Positions 18,974 through 27,831 of a stretch of 64,000 nucleotides of DNA are shown here, in pieces. The notes beneath the pieces are model-generated. The model was not told where the DNA came from and ran no database searches. It saw only the letters and a list, made by a program, of their open reading frames with translations. The stretch covers positions 2,108,001 through 2,172,000 of the forward strand of contig NZ_UHFN01000007.1 in NCBI RefSeq assembly GCF_900459405.1, in the 5' to 3' direction. The DNA is from Streptococcus hyointestinalis. Its GTDB lineage: Bacteria; Bacillota; Bacilli; Lactobacillales; Streptococcaceae. The translations under genes and the position numbers were made by a program. Position 1 is the first letter of the stretch. Every line of letters starts with the position of its first letter.

Positions 18974-21157
18974 TTAGAGTTCAACGGTTGCGACTGGTGT
19001 CTTCGCTGCTTGTTTACCTTCTTTATCGAGTGTCACGCTCTTAATTTCAGCAGTGTTTGTAAAGGCAACGATGATTGTTGTTTCACGTCCTGCTGCTTTG
19101 ATAGCGTCAAGGTCAGCTACAAGGAGCAAGTCACCTGCTTCAACACGTTGTCCGTCTGATACTTTAGCAGAGAATGGCGCACCATTTAGCGCAACGGTAT
19201 CAAGACCAACGTGTACAAGCACTTCAAGACCATTGTCTGTGAGTAAGCCAAGAGCATGTTTTGTTGGAAAGACGCTAGTGACAAGACCAGAAACTGGTGC
19301 GTAGACATTACCGTTTTCAGGCTCAACTGCAAAACCATCACCCATCATTTTTTGTGAGAAGACTGGGTCTTTGACAGCTGTGATAGGGATAACCTCACCA
19401 TCTGCTACAGAGACAACGGTATCTTTTACACCTTTGAATTGGTTAGCTTCAGGAGATTTATCCTCAACCTTTTCAAGGTCAATAGTTGGGATATCAACAC
19501 CTGAGTCAAGAAGGTCTTGGATATCAGATTTCAAAACGTCAGCTTTTGGTCCATAAACCGCTTGGACACCTGAACCTTTAATGATAAGTCCCATAGCACC
19601 TGCACGTTTCCATGCGTCCTCGCTACCGACTTTTTCAACATCATTAACCGTTACACGAAGACGTGTCATACATGCGTCAACGTCAGCGATGTTTCCTTTA
19701 CCACCAAGAAGGTTGATAATAGTGACAACTTGTGAGTTGACAGGAACGTCAACACCAGCAGTTGCAGTGTCAGTTGTAACATCAGAATCGTCGTAGTTAC
19801 CGTTACGTCCTGATGTTGCAAGGTTGAATTTCTTAATCATGAAGTTAGAGATGAAGTACATGATAACACCAAAGAGGACTGTTACCCAAATGAAGTTCAA
19901 CACATCTCCTAACAAACCAGCTTTAATTGCCATTGGCACACGAGTCAAGAACTCGATATTACCAAATGAGTGAACACGCAAGTGAACGAGATCCGCCATA
20001 GCAAAGACACAACCTTGAACAACGGCGTAAACAAGATACAGTGGAAGTGCTGCAAACATGAACATGTACTCGATAGGTTCAGTTACCCCTGTCAAGAATG
20101 TTGCTACCGCAGCAGAGAGGAACATAGATTTGTATTTACGTTTTTTGTCGTCATCAACATTGCGGTACATAGCAAGGGTAAGCCCCATAAGGATACCAGA
20201 AGCACCGATCATTTGACCGACTTTGAAACGAGCTGGAGTGACTGTATTTAAAAGATCGTTGTAAGCTGCAGTGTTTCCTGAACCTTTAAGGTTGATAAGG
20301 TCAGTTACCCAAGCAAGCCACAATGGGTCTTGACCGAGCACTTGTGTCCCTTTAGCAGCTCCTGTTAGGACGGTGTAAGTACCACCCAACTGCGTATAGT
20401 TCATTGGGATTGTCAACATGTGGTGCAATCCAAATGGAAGAAGCAAACGCTCTAGCGTACCATATAGGAATGGTGCCAAGAATGGTGCTGTATCTTGTGA
20501 GCTTGCAATCCACATACCAAAGCCGTTGATACCAGCTTGGATAAGTGGCCAAACGATAGCAAGAACAAGTGCTACGATTGTAGAACGTAGGATAACAACG
20601 AATGGAACGAAACGTTTCCCATTGAAGAATGAGAGAGCGTCTGGAAGTTTACGGAAGTTGTAGTATTTGTTGTAGGCTGTTGCACCAACAAAACCAGAGA
20701 TGATACCAACAAAGACACCCATGTTAAGCGCTGGTTGACCAAGCACGTTGATGAAGTAGTCTGAGATGTGCATTGCTCCACCAAAGACATTGTGGACAGT
20801 ACCTTTACCTGAGGCGATTTGGTCAACGCTAACACCGTAGAAGTGACCTGTAATCAAGTTAATCAAGATAAAGGCAATACCTGCGGCAAAAGCACCACCT
20901 GAGCGCTCTTTTGCCCAGCTACCACCGATAGCTAGTGCAAATAAGATGTGCAAGTTGTTGATAATCCCCCAACCGATTTGGGCAATGATGTTACCAACTG
21001 TTGCAAGAATTTGTGAGTTAGCATTGATAAGTGGTAGTGAATTACCGATACTAACCATCAAACCAGCCGCTGGCATAACGGCGATAACAACCATTAAGGC
21101 TTTACCAAATTTTTGCCAGAATTCAAAGCTGGTCAAATTTTTGAACAACTGTTTCAT
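18974..21157 (-). CDS. ptsG: PTS glucose/maltose-type transporter subunit EIICBA
   Basis: A 727-residue fusion that takes up and phosphorylates a glucose-type sugar. Order of domains: membrane EIIC (about 1-435, with the sugar-site motif FLTGVTEPIEYMF), EIIB (about 470-555, phosphocysteine in DACMTRLRV) and EIIA (about 575-727, phosphohistidine in VHVGLDTVALNG). Length and order fit the streptococcal glucose PTS (PtsG/MalT class); the exact sugar, glucose or maltose, is not resolved. A cre-like operator overlaps the start of transcription. Confidence 0.9.
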   Translation of the reverse strand: MKQLFKNLTSFEFWQKFGKALMVVIAVMPAAGLMVSIGNSLPLINANSQILATVGNIIAQIGWGIINNLHILFALAIGGSWAKERSGGAFAAGIAFILINLITGHFYGVSVDQIASGKGTVHNVFGGAMHISDYFINVLGQPALNMGVFVGIISGFVGATAYNKYYNFRKLPDALSFFNGKRFVPFVVILRSTIVALVLAIVWPLIQAGINGFGMWIASSQDTAPFLAPFLYGTLERLLLPFGLHHMLTIPMNYTQLGGTYTVLTGAAKGTQVLGQDPLWLAWVTDLINLKGSGNTAAYNDLLNTVTPARFKVGQMIGASGILMGLTLAMYRNVDDDKKRKYKSMFLSAAVATFLTGVTEPIEYMFMFAALPLYLVYAVVQGCVFAMADLVHLRVHSFGNIEFLTRVPMAIKAGLLGDVLNFIWVTVLFGVIMYFISNFMIKKFNLATSGRNGNYDDSDVTTDTATAGVDVPVNSQVVTIINLLGGKGNIADVDACMTRLRVTVNDVEKVGSEDAWKRAGAMGLIIKGSGVQAVYGPKADVLKSDIQDLLDSGVDIPTIDLEKVEDKSPEANQFKGVKDTVVSVADGEVIPITAVKDPVFSQKMMGDGFAVEPENGNVYAPVSGLVTSVFPTKHALGLLTDNGLEVLVHVGLDTVALNGAPFSAKVSDGQRVEAGDLLLVADLDAIKAAGRETTIIVAFTNTAEIKSVTLDKEGKQAAKTPVATVEL

Positions 21158-21195
21158 AATAGAACTCCTTTTCGGGTTGCGTCTAGTTTATTGTT

Positions 21196-21250
21196 GTGCA
21201 ACCGTTTGCATTTCTTGATACTATTTTACCACATTTTTGTAATTTGTAAA
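21196..21250 (-). promoter_or_regulatory. ptsG promoter with overlapping cre/MalR-like operator
   Basis: On the minus strand TTTACA (21245-21250), a 16-base spacer and TAAAAT (21223-21228). Just downstream, at 21196-21211, the sequence ATGCAAACGGTTGCAC is a near-palindrome that fits the LacI-family cre consensus at most positions. Being close to the predicted +1, it would repress transcription when bound by CcpA or a MalR-like regulator. Confidence 0.75.
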
Positions 21251-21392
21251 CCTTTTCGAAGTAAAAAATTGTTATTTTTTAAATTTTTTGACTTGTAATG
21301 GATTTCATAACATCAAAAACATACTAAGATTAGTAGTGAAGAAATCTCCGACGGGAGAGAGCACTCATTACTTTTTCTTTATGTTAAAGTAG

Positions 21393-21458
21393 AGGTGTCT
21401 TGTTAAGTCGTGGGGCTTTTTGACGCTAGACGTCGCAAGAAAAACTGGCAAGACACCT
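21393..21458 (+). ncRNA. Candidate bridge RNA segment of IS110 copy C
   Basis: A 10 bp stem (AGGTGTCTTG, 21393-21402, with CAAGACACCT, 21449-21458) encloses GACGCTAGACGTC (21422-21434), which recurs with one change at 21490-21502. In IS110-group elements this upstream region encodes the bridge RNA that guides target and donor choice. The assignment is by position and structure only. Confidence 0.5.
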
Positions 21459-21558
21459 GTTTTAGGAAGAATGTTATCAAAGTATGTGGGACGCCAGACG
21501 TCAAGTATTGAAAATGACATCACTAAAACAAGGAATTTCAAGACAAAGAGGTAATATC

Positions 21559-22761
21559 ATGCGTTCAGTTTTCGGGATTGATGTGAGTAAGGCAAGTTCA
21601 GAAGTGGCTATTCTAGTCAATGGCGAGAAGGTTCATAGCTACACCATGTCCAATGATGCCATTGGCTTTTCTCGGCTACTTGGTGATTTGAAAACCGTCC
21701 ACAAGCCAGAAATCATCTTTGAAGCAACAGGCGTCTATTCTCGTCGTCTTCAAGCTTTTCTGGATGAACATAGCTACGCTTATACACGACTCAATCCCTT
21801 AGAAGCCAAGAAGCAACTGGATAGCTTGCGTGTGCGAAAAACAGATCAAATTGACGCTGAAAAACTGGCTCAGTCTCAGTCTGTACTGAATCGTAAACCG
21901 ACGTATGTCCAAGAAGAAGTATATCAAAACTTGCGGGATCTCAGCCGTTTCTATCAGAACTTAACAGAGGACATCGTTCGAGCTAAAAACCGCCTGCACA
22001 AGGTCTTACAGGTCACTTTCCCTGAATTGGAAAATATCTTGTCAACACCAACTGGGGAACAATACTGGAACTTAGTTATAGCTTTTCCTTGTAAGGACTT
22101 CGTGCTTGAGTTAAGCAAGGATGAACTCTCAAAGAGCATCCGTCTGTCCACTTCAAAACGGATTTCTGACAAGCGTGTGGCTTACTTAGCAGAGAAGCTG
22201 ACAGCACTAGCTAATCAATCTTATTGTACTGTTAAGAAAACCTCTCCAATGCTGGAAGAGGTGCGTTACTATGCAAAAGAATTGCTTAGACTTTCTGAAC
22301 AGAGACAAGCAGTCTTAGGCGAAATGGTGGAACTAGCTCAGCCATTACCTGAATATGACATTCTGCTTTCTATTCCTGGTATCGCTGAGACTACTGCAAC
22401 AAGTATTATTGGTGAACTGGGAAATATTCGCCGTTTTCAGTCTGCCAATCAAATCAATGCCTTTATCGGTATTGACCTAAGACACTATGAATCTGGAAAC
22501 TTCATCGCTAAGGAACACATTACCAAGCGTGGCAATCCCTACGCTAGAAAGATTCTGTTCAAATGCATTCACAATATCGCTTCAGCCAGTCATACCAACC
22601 CTTGCCATATCGCAGACTTTTATGAGAAACGAAAAAGGCAATCGCAAACGACTTCAACCAAGCCACACACGATTGCCTCCATACACCGTCTCATTCGGAC
22701 AATATATTACCTCATTACGCATAACAAACTTTATGATTACACTTTAACCCAAAATCAGTAA
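21559..22761 (+). CDS. IS110-family transposase (copy C)
   Basis: A 400-residue DEDD recombinase. The RuvC-like N-terminal domain shows SVFGIDVSKASSEVAIL (Asp), IIFEATGVYSRR (Glu) and RKTDQIDAEKLAQ (Asp-Asp). The C-terminal Tnp domain contains LSIPGIAETTATSIIGELG and RHYESGNFIAKEHITKRGN, with a serine in the ESG motif. The start at 21559 follows AAAGAGGTAATATC; an upstream in-frame ATG falls inside the structured leader. The frame is intact. It is only distantly similar to the other two IS110 copies in this window. Confidence 0.93.
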   Translation: MRSVFGIDVSKASSEVAILVNGEKVHSYTMSNDAIGFSRLLGDLKTVHKPEIIFEATGVYSRRLQAFLDEHSYAYTRLNPLEAKKQLDSLRVRKTDQIDAEKLAQSQSVLNRKPTYVQEEVYQNLRDLSRFYQNLTEDIVRAKNRLHKVLQVTFPELENILSTPTGEQYWNLVIAFPCKDFVLELSKDELSKSIRLSTSKRISDKRVAYLAEKLTALANQSYCTVKKTSPMLEEVRYYAKELLRLSEQRQAVLGEMVELAQPLPEYDILLSIPGIAETTATSIIGELGNIRRFQSANQINAFIGIDLRHYESGNFIAKEHITKRGNPYARKILFKCIHNIASASHTNPCHIADFYEKRKRQSQTTSTKPHTIASIHRLIRTIYYLITHNKLYDYTLTQNQ

Positions 22762-22784
22762 AATTGTTTATGCACTATCATTGT

Positions 22785-22818
22785 AACACCTTATCAAAAA
22801 ATTTCAACATAAGGTGTT
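22785..22818 (+). repeat. Hairpin after IS110 copy C transposase
   Basis: A 10 bp inverted repeat (AACACCTTAT with ATAAGGTGTT) and a 14-base loop, 24 bases past the transposase stop. There is only a weak T-rich tail, so it may be an end structure rather than a terminator. Confidence 0.55.
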
Positions 22819-22936
22819 GCTTTTGTATACACTTTTTTACACTAAACTTTAGTCCAAAATAAAATAATTTCCTTATTTTGACTACTGAACTCAAAATAGT
22901 ATTCATCAAATGCCTTGAAAGGCTTGACAAATAGTA

Positions 22937-22960
22937 GAAAAAAGCCCTTTTTAAGGGCTA
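22937..22960 (-). terminator. rsmE operon terminator
   Basis: On the minus strand AGCCCTT, a short A-rich loop, AAGGGCT and a T-run. It lies immediately after the rsmE stop. Confidence 0.8.
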
Positions 22961-22968
22961 AATAGACA

Positions 22969-23712
22969 TTAACGATTGAGTTCTAAAGCGTAGCTGATAG
23001 CAGATAGAGCGTACAGCGGAGCCGTTTCCGTACGCAGGATACGAGGTCCTAAGCCAACCAGCAAACCACCTGCTTTTTGATAAGCTTCTATCTCATCAGG
23101 AGAAATACCGCCTTCTGGACCAAAAATCAAAAGAACCTTACTATTTGCTTCTAATTGTTGGAGAGCGTTCGCAAATACCGAGTGCTCTCCTGTCTTTGCA
23201 GACTCCTCATAAGCCACCAAAATAAGGTCAAATTGTGCAAATTCTTGCATGAAATTGTCCTTAGTTGCAAAGAATTGCACACTAGGAAGGTGGTTGCGTT
23301 TACTCTGCTCAGCGGCTCCTTGGACGATTTTCTCAAGCTTCTCTTGACGTTTGGTGAGTTTTTTCTTGTCCCATTTGACCACTGACCAGTCTGCTGGATA
23401 TGCCCAGAGGTTTGCCATGCCGAGCTCTGTCCCTTTTTGAGCGACCAAATCCAGCTTATCGCCCTTTGGAAAGCCCATAGCAATAGTGACCTCGACAGGC
23501 AGCTCAGCGTTTTCATCCAAGTCCTTGACCAGCTCAAACTCATGTCGCTCGCTATCCATCACCCTAGCCAAGCGCTTGATACCATCCTCAAAGACCAAAA
23601 CAACCTCATCATCTGTGCTAAGACGCATGACAGCAAACATGTGCTTGAGCGTTTCCTTATCTGTGATGGTGATGGGATTTTCTAGCTTCTGCTTGATAAA
23701 ATACTGCTGCAT
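22969..23712 (-). CDS. rsmE: 16S rRNA (uracil-1498-N3)-methyltransferase
   Basis: A 247-residue SPOUT methyltransferase starting MQQYFIKQKL. The C-terminal knot motifs are LLIFGPEGGISPDEIEAY and GLGPRILRTETAPLYALS, the SAM-binding trefoil region. A longer in-frame ORF reaches 23796 but overlaps the prmA end, so I use the start at 23712. It lies one base from the prmA stop; prmA-rsmE is a conserved pair. Confidence 0.95.
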   Translation of the reverse strand: MQQYFIKQKLENPITITDKETLKHMFAVMRLSTDDEVVLVFEDGIKRLARVMDSERHEFELVKDLDENAELPVEVTIAMGFPKGDKLDLVAQKGTELGMANLWAYPADWSVVKWDKKKLTKRQEKLEKIVQGAAEQSKRNHLPSVQFFATKDNFMQEFAQFDLILVAYEESAKTGEHSVFANALQQLEANSKVLLIFGPEGGISPDEIEAYQKAGGLLVGLGPRILRTETAPLYALSAISYALELNR

Positions 23713-23713
23713 G

Positions 23714-24667
23714 CTACCCTCCGATAACGCCAGAGATGTCGTCTGTCTTCTTAAAGACAAGCGCATTCCACTCGCCTTGGATGAGGTGGGTTTCAAGGAA
23801 AAAGCCAGCTTCTTGCGTTGCGGCTACAACCATGTCCAGCTTATCAGCGATAATCCCTGACATAATCAAATAGCCCTTATCCTTGACCAAGCGATAAGCG
23901 TCCTCCACAAGATTGACCAAAATATCGGCTAGGATATTAGCAACAATGACATCAGCCTCTTGTGTAATGCCATTTAAAAGGTCATTTGCTGAGACATGGA
24001 TATTGTCTGTGTTGCTGTTGAGGTCGATATTTTCTTGCGCAACACGCACAGCAACTTCATCAAGGTCATAGGCGTAAATCTCCTTAGCGCCTAGAAGAGA
24101 ACTAGCGATAGAGAGTACGCCAGAGCCTGTCCCCACATCCAGCACCGTCTCACCACCACGAAGAACCTGCGACAGTGCAAAAAGACTCATCTTTGTCGTC
24201 GGGTGCGTCCCTGTCCCAAAGGCCATACCAGGGTCAAGGCGAATGACCTTCTCACCTGTAGTTGGCTCATAGTCTGTCCAGCTCGGCACGATGGTCAGGT
24301 CGTGTGTGATACGAGTCGGCTCATAATATTTCTTCCAATTCTCCGCCCAGTCCTCCTCGTCTAAGGTCTGACTGCTGAGCTTAGCAGGACTTGCTAAAAG
24401 CCCCATACCCTCAAGCTCAGCTAAGCGCTCTTTGAGTGCAGAAGTGACTTCTGCTAAGTCAAGGGTGTCTGGGTAGTAAGCTGTGATAGCAACGGTATCA
24501 TTTTGCTCCACTTCTGGGAAAATCTCGCCATAGCGGTCTTCTTGCCCCACATAATCAGCGCTATCAGCGATAGCGACCCCTTGACTCCCTAGCTCAATCA
24601 AGAGATTTGAGACTACTTCTTCTGCCTCACGGTTTACTCTAATCGTCACTTCTTGCCATGTTTCCAT
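23714..24667 (-). CDS. prmA: Ribosomal protein L11 methyltransferase
   Basis: A 317-residue PrmA ([20 protein letters not shown]). The SAM site is [20 protein letters not shown], preceded by [25 protein letters not shown] is the substrate-side motif. It trimethylates L11. An ATG three codons earlier directly abuts GGAGG, so the ATG at 24667, nine bases from GGAGG, is preferred. Confidence 0.95.
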   Translation of the reverse strand: METWQEVTIRVNREAEEVVSNLLIELGSQGVAIADSADYVGQEDRYGEIFPEVEQNDTVAITAYYPDTLDLAEVTSALKERLAELEGMGLLASPAKLSSQTLDEEDWAENWKKYYEPTRITHDLTIVPSWTDYEPTTGEKVIRLDPGMAFGTGTHPTTKMSLFALSQVLRGGETVLDVGTGSGVLSIASSLLGAKEIYAYDLDEVAVRVAQENIDLNSNTDNIHVSANDLLNGITQEADVIVANILADILVNLVEDAYRLVKDKGYLIMSGIIADKLDMVVAATQEAGFFLETHLIQGEWNALVFKKTDDISGVIGG

Positions 24668-24685
24668 CTCTGTCATCCTCCATTT

Positions 24686-25156
24686 CTAATATCTCGGGTA
24701 AGGATAAAAGTCAGTCTCATCGAGAGCTTTCTTGCCCTCCTCAAAAGCCGCTTCATCCCATGTCATGGTAAACTCTTCCTGACTCTCATCCTCTAAAAAA
24801 TCTAAAATACCATCCAACCCTTGGTCAGCTGTTTCTTGTAAAAATGCCGCAAAGTAAGCCAAAAATTCCCTAGAATAGCCCTTTTTAGGCAAAAAAGGAA
24901 GAGCCACCAGATAATCCGACGCCTCAAAGCGAGATTTGCTCGGGTCATAAAAGATAACAAACTCCTCTAGGGCAATATCGCCATCCAAAACCTCGCCATC
25001 AGCAGTCATGGTCGCAATCTTTTCAGTATTTGCCGCATCAAGGATAAAACTCAACTCCACTGCGTGGTTGCGCTTATCCCAGTTCAGCTCATAATCGTAA
25101 GAAAATCCCTTGTCCAACTCTTCTTCTAACACTGATAAAAAGCCATATTTAGCCAT
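24686..25156 (-). CDS. DUF3013 family protein
   Basis: A 156-residue acidic protein starting MAKYGFLSVLEEELDKGFSY. This family of unknown function is found in streptococci and relatives next to prmA, as here. No catalytic motif, signal peptide or membrane segment is seen. The start at 25156 matches the family N-terminus; an upstream in-frame GTG/ATG region is less likely. It heads the DUF3013-prmA-rsmE operon. Confidence 0.75.
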   Translation of the reverse strand: MAKYGFLSVLEEELDKGFSYDYELNWDKRNHAVELSFILDAANTEKIATMTADGEVLDGDIALEEFVIFYDPSKSRFEASDYLVALPFLPKKGYSREFLAYFAAFLQETADQGLDGILDFLEDESQEEFTMTWDEAAFEEGKKALDETDFYPYPRY

Positions 25157-25207
25157 TGTTGTCCTCAATTCCTTCGTTCTTAACTCTAATTCTACCACAG
25201 TTTTTGT

Positions 25208-25213
25208 TATAAT
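25208..25213 (+). promoter_or_regulatory. Extended -10 promoter of the Mrr-like gene
   Basis: TTGTTATAAT contains TG-T-TATAAT, an extended -10 element 30 bases before the ATG at 25244. AAGGAGGAT is the ribosome binding site. Confidence 0.6.
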
Positions 25214-25243
25214 AGAATATAGAAAGTCTAAGGAGGATGAGCT

Positions 25244-26125
25244 ATGGGAGCGAGTGTTAATCGCAAAAATTGGGATCGTATTGTGACATTAGAAATTTTA
25301 AGGGGTTTACGTCATCTAGGAGGACAAGCCAGTAAAAGTGACTTGCTAACTTATTTTCGCACGCAAAGTGCTCCTATTACAGACGAGATGCTTGATACTA
25401 CTTTGACTTCTAAAAAAAGCGGAAAACCCTACAAACCTTTTGATTTTACTTTTAATTATAATTTAAAATACTTAGAATTAGCAGATTATATCACACGACC
25501 TAGACGGGCTTACTTCCAATTAACAACTATTGGAGAAAATTGCGAATTGAGCGAAAATCTCAGTCAAGACGTTCTCACAAAAGCCAATCAAACACTAGAC
25601 AAGCAAAAAAAGGAAGACGTCGTGTCTCACGAAGAGTTACCAGAAGATGAGCCTGCTGTTGACTGGAGCGAGGAGTTACTTGATTACTTAAAAGCTTTTT
25701 CTCCAAGTAAATTTGAGCAATTTTGTAGACAACTCGTCCATCAAATGGGTGTCAGTCTGGATGAAACCGTTGGGATACAAATTTCAAACGACGGTGGGTT
25801 AGATGGTTTTGGCTACATTACTAGCCAAGATGACTTCAGAACCAACCGTGTCGCTATTCAAGCCAAACGTTGGCAAGGCACCATTCAATCGCCAGAAATT
25901 GATAAATTCCGTGGCGCTATGGATAAATTTAATGCTGAATACGGTATTTTCATCACAACATCCACCTTTACTCGTGGGGCTATCAAAGCTTCACGACAAG
26001 GAAGTCGTGTCATCACCTTGATTGATGGTGCTAAAATCGCTGAGCTTGTCGCTAAGTACCAACTTCATGTTAAACCTGTCACCACGTATCTTATCGGTGA
26101 CTTTTACAAACGCAAAGGACAATAA
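25244..26125 (+). CDS. Mrr-like restriction endonuclease
   Basis: A 293-residue protein with an Mrr N-terminal winged-helix domain (residues about 1-90, RKNWDRIVTLEILRGLRHLG) and a C-terminal PD-(D/E)xK Mrr catalytic domain. The core is seen as NDGGLDGFGYI (catalytic Asp) and VAIQAKRW (QxK). Mrr enzymes cut modified DNA, so this may be a type IV restriction enzyme. It is followed by rarA after three bases, so the two are probably co-transcribed. Confidence 0.85.
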   Translation: MGASVNRKNWDRIVTLEILRGLRHLGGQASKSDLLTYFRTQSAPITDEMLDTTLTSKKSGKPYKPFDFTFNYNLKYLELADYITRPRRAYFQLTTIGENCELSENLSQDVLTKANQTLDKQKKEDVVSHEELPEDEPAVDWSEELLDYLKAFSPSKFEQFCRQLVHQMGVSLDETVGIQISNDGGLDGFGYITSQDDFRTNRVAIQAKRWQGTIQSPEIDKFRGAMDKFNAEYGIFITTSTFTRGAIKASRQGSRVITLIDGAKIAELVAKYQLHVKPVTTYLIGDFYKRKGQ

Positions 26126-26128
26126 CGT

Positions 26129-27421
26129 ATGCCAAATAATCTTGCACTGCGGATGAGACCTCGCACGATTGATCAGGTGATTGGGCAACAGCACTTGGTT
26201 GGGGAGGGGAAGATTATCCGCCGAATGATTGAAGCTAATCGCCTGAGTTCCATGATTCTCTATGGTCCGCCAGGGATTGGCAAAACCTCTATCGCCTCTG
26301 CTATCGCAGGAACCAGCGATTATGCCTTTAGAACCTTTAACGCTACGACGGACAATAAAAAACGCCTGCAGGAAATCGCTGAGGAAGCTAAGTTTTCTGG
26401 GGGTTTGGTGCTGCTGCTTGATGAGATTCACAGGCTTGACAAAACCAAGCAGGACTTTTTGTTGCCACTCCTTGAGAATGGCAATATCATCATGATTGGA
26501 GCGACCACTGAAAATCCTTTTTTCTCCGTCACATCCGCTATTCGTAGCCGTGTGCAGATTTTTGAGCTGGAGCCATTGACCGTTGAAGAAGTCAAAACAG
26601 CGCTCAAAATGGCCCTGTCTGACAAGGAGCGTGGCTTTGACTTTGACGTTAGACTAGATGATGAGGCGCTCGACTTCATCGCAACAGCGACCAACGGAGA
26701 CCTGCGCTCAGCGCTCAATTCTCTTGACCTTGCGGTCATGTCGACTAAGGAAGATAAGGACGGCACTCGCCACATCACTCTTGACACCGTTGAAAACAGC
26801 TTGCAGCGCAGCTATATTACCATGGACAAGGACGGGGATGGGCACTACGATGTGCTGTCTGCTCTACAAAAGTCCATCCGTGGTAGCGACGTCAATGCTA
26901 GTCTCCACTACGCTGCACGTCTCATTGAGGCAGGAGATTTGCCCAGTCTGGCTAGGCGCTTGATTGTCATCGCTTATGAGGATATCGGACTTGCCAACCC
27001 AGACGCTCAAGTCCACACTGTGACCGCACTTGAAGCTGCAAAGTCTATTGGTTTTCCCGAAGCTCGTATCTTGATTAGTAATGTCGTTATCGACCTTGCC
27101 TTATCACCAAAGTCAAATTCGGCTTATCTAGCCATGGACAAGGCTATCGCTGATTTGCACCAAAGTGGTGCTCTGCCTATTCCAAGGCACTTACGAGATG
27201 GACACTATGCTGGCAGCAAAGACCTTGGCAATGCTCAAAACTACAAGTATCCGCATAATTACCCTGAAAAATGGGTGGCTCAGCAATATCTGCCAGACAA
27301 GTTGCAAGGCAAAAACTACTTTGACCCCAACCACACGGGAAAATACGAGCGAGCTCTCGCTGCCAACAAAGAGCGTATCGACCATTTATCGCATGATGAA
27401 AAGGGCAATACCACTTTTTAG
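26129..27421 (+). CDS. rarA: Replication-associated recombination protein A
   Basis: A 430-residue AAA+ ATPase (MgsA/RarA), related to clamp loaders and RuvB, acting at stalled forks. Walker A is YGPPGIGKTSIASAI and Walker B LLLDEIHRLDK; sensor 1 is GATTENPFF, and the arginine finger region is SAIRSRVQIFEL. The C-terminal domain holds the tetramerisation part. It lies upstream of the 6S RNA gene. Confidence 0.94.
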   Translation: MPNNLALRMRPRTIDQVIGQQHLVGEGKIIRRMIEANRLSSMILYGPPGIGKTSIASAIAGTSDYAFRTFNATTDNKKRLQEIAEEAKFSGGLVLLLDEIHRLDKTKQDFLLPLLENGNIIMIGATTENPFFSVTSAIRSRVQIFELEPLTVEEVKTALKMALSDKERGFDFDVRLDDEALDFIATATNGDLRSALNSLDLAVMSTKEDKDGTRHITLDTVENSLQRSYITMDKDGDGHYDVLSALQKSIRGSDVNASLHYAARLIEAGDLPSLARRLIVIAYEDIGLANPDAQVHTVTALEAAKSIGFPEARILISNVVIDLALSPKSNSAYLAMDKAIADLHQSGALPIPRHLRDGHYAGSKDLGNAQNYKYPHNYPEKWVAQQYLPDKLQGKNYFDPNHTGKYERALAANKERIDHLSHDEKGNTTF

Positions 27422-27452
27422 CAATCGTTTTCCAAAAAATAGGATTTAGTAC

Positions 27453-27480
27453 TTGAAATTTTCTGAGAAAGTGGTATTAT
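27453..27480 (+). promoter_or_regulatory. 6S RNA promoter
   Basis: TTGAAA (27453-27458), a 16-base spacer and TATTAT (27475-27480), about seven bases before the predicted RNA start. Confidence 0.6.
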
Positions 27481-27487
27481 AGAAACA

Positions 27488-27680
27488 TAGAAATCTGCTG
27501 TGGCATACGAATTCACATCGAGTGTTGACCGACTATTTTTTGTATTTTCGGGAAACATAAGTCTTCTAACAGTATGCAAGCCGTCTCACACGGAAGCAAC
27601 TGAAGTTAGAGCGAGTTGCCCACCTGCTTATTCTGTGCGGGTTCAATACAAAACGTGAATCACGGTGCCAATACAGCACC
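27488..27680 (+). ncRNA. ssrS: 6S RNA
   Basis: About 190 nt whose ends pair into a long rod (CTGTGGCAT and GAATTCAC at the 5' side with GTGAATC and TGCCAATACAG at the 3' side) interrupted by a central bubble and capped by a structured arm. This is the 6S RNA architecture that mimics an open promoter and binds RNA polymerase. Location between rarA and a tRNA gene and a dedicated promoter agree. The ends are estimated. Confidence 0.75.
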
Positions 27681-27682
27681 CA

Positions 27683-27755
27683 GCCTCCTTAGCTCAGTTG
27701 GTAGAGCAGTGGACTCTTAATCCATGGGTCACAGGTTCGAGCCCTGTAGGGGGCA
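27683..27755 (+). tRNA. tRNA-Lys (anticodon CTT)
   Basis: A full cloverleaf: acceptor GCCTCCT with AGGGGGC, D-arm AGCTCAGTTGGTAGAGC, anticodon loop CTCTTAA (anticodon CTT) and T-arm with GGTTCGAGCC. The discriminator is A and CCA is not encoded. It follows the 6S RNA by two bases, so it is probably processed from the same transcript. Its 3' end is the integration site of the element that follows. Confidence 0.95.
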
Positions 27756-27756
27756 T
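27744..27756 (+). repeat. Left attachment site (attL core)
   Basis: CTGTAGGGGGCAT, the end of tRNA-Lys plus one base, is repeated exactly at 50633-50645 in the same orientation. The sequences after both copies stay similar for about 40 bases, each with a CTTGTTTTAAAGGCTTTTTTT tail. Confidence 0.88.
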
Positions 27757-27767
27757 GAATAATTCTT

Positions 27768-27797
27768 CAAAAGCCTTGTTTTAAAGGCTTTTTTTCT
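27768..27797 (+). terminator. Terminator after tRNA-Lys
   Basis: AAAGCCTT, loop GTTTT, AAGGCTTT and a T-run follow the tRNA at attL. A similar structure follows attR. Confidence 0.75.
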
Positions 27798-27800
27798 TTT

Positions 27801-27824
27801 TTGGCACAAATTTGGCACAAAAAA
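27801..27824 (+). repeat. Integrase arm-type repeat, left copy
   Basis: Contains TTGGCACAAATTTGGCACAA, itself two copies of TTGGCACAA, and recurs at 50520-50543 inside the other end of the element in the same orientation. Tyrosine integrases use such paired arm sites near each end. Confidence 0.65.
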
Positions 27825-27831
27825 GTTCTTT

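Larger units (their letters stand above)
21330..22825 (+). mobile_element. IS110-family insertion sequence, copy C (approximate limits)
   Basis: An IS110-type transposase (21559-22761) with a structured upstream non-coding region and a hairpin after the gene. IS110 elements lack clear terminal inverted repeats, so the limits given are estimates. It lies between ptsG and rsmE, whose transcripts read away from and toward it respectively. Confidence 0.75.
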
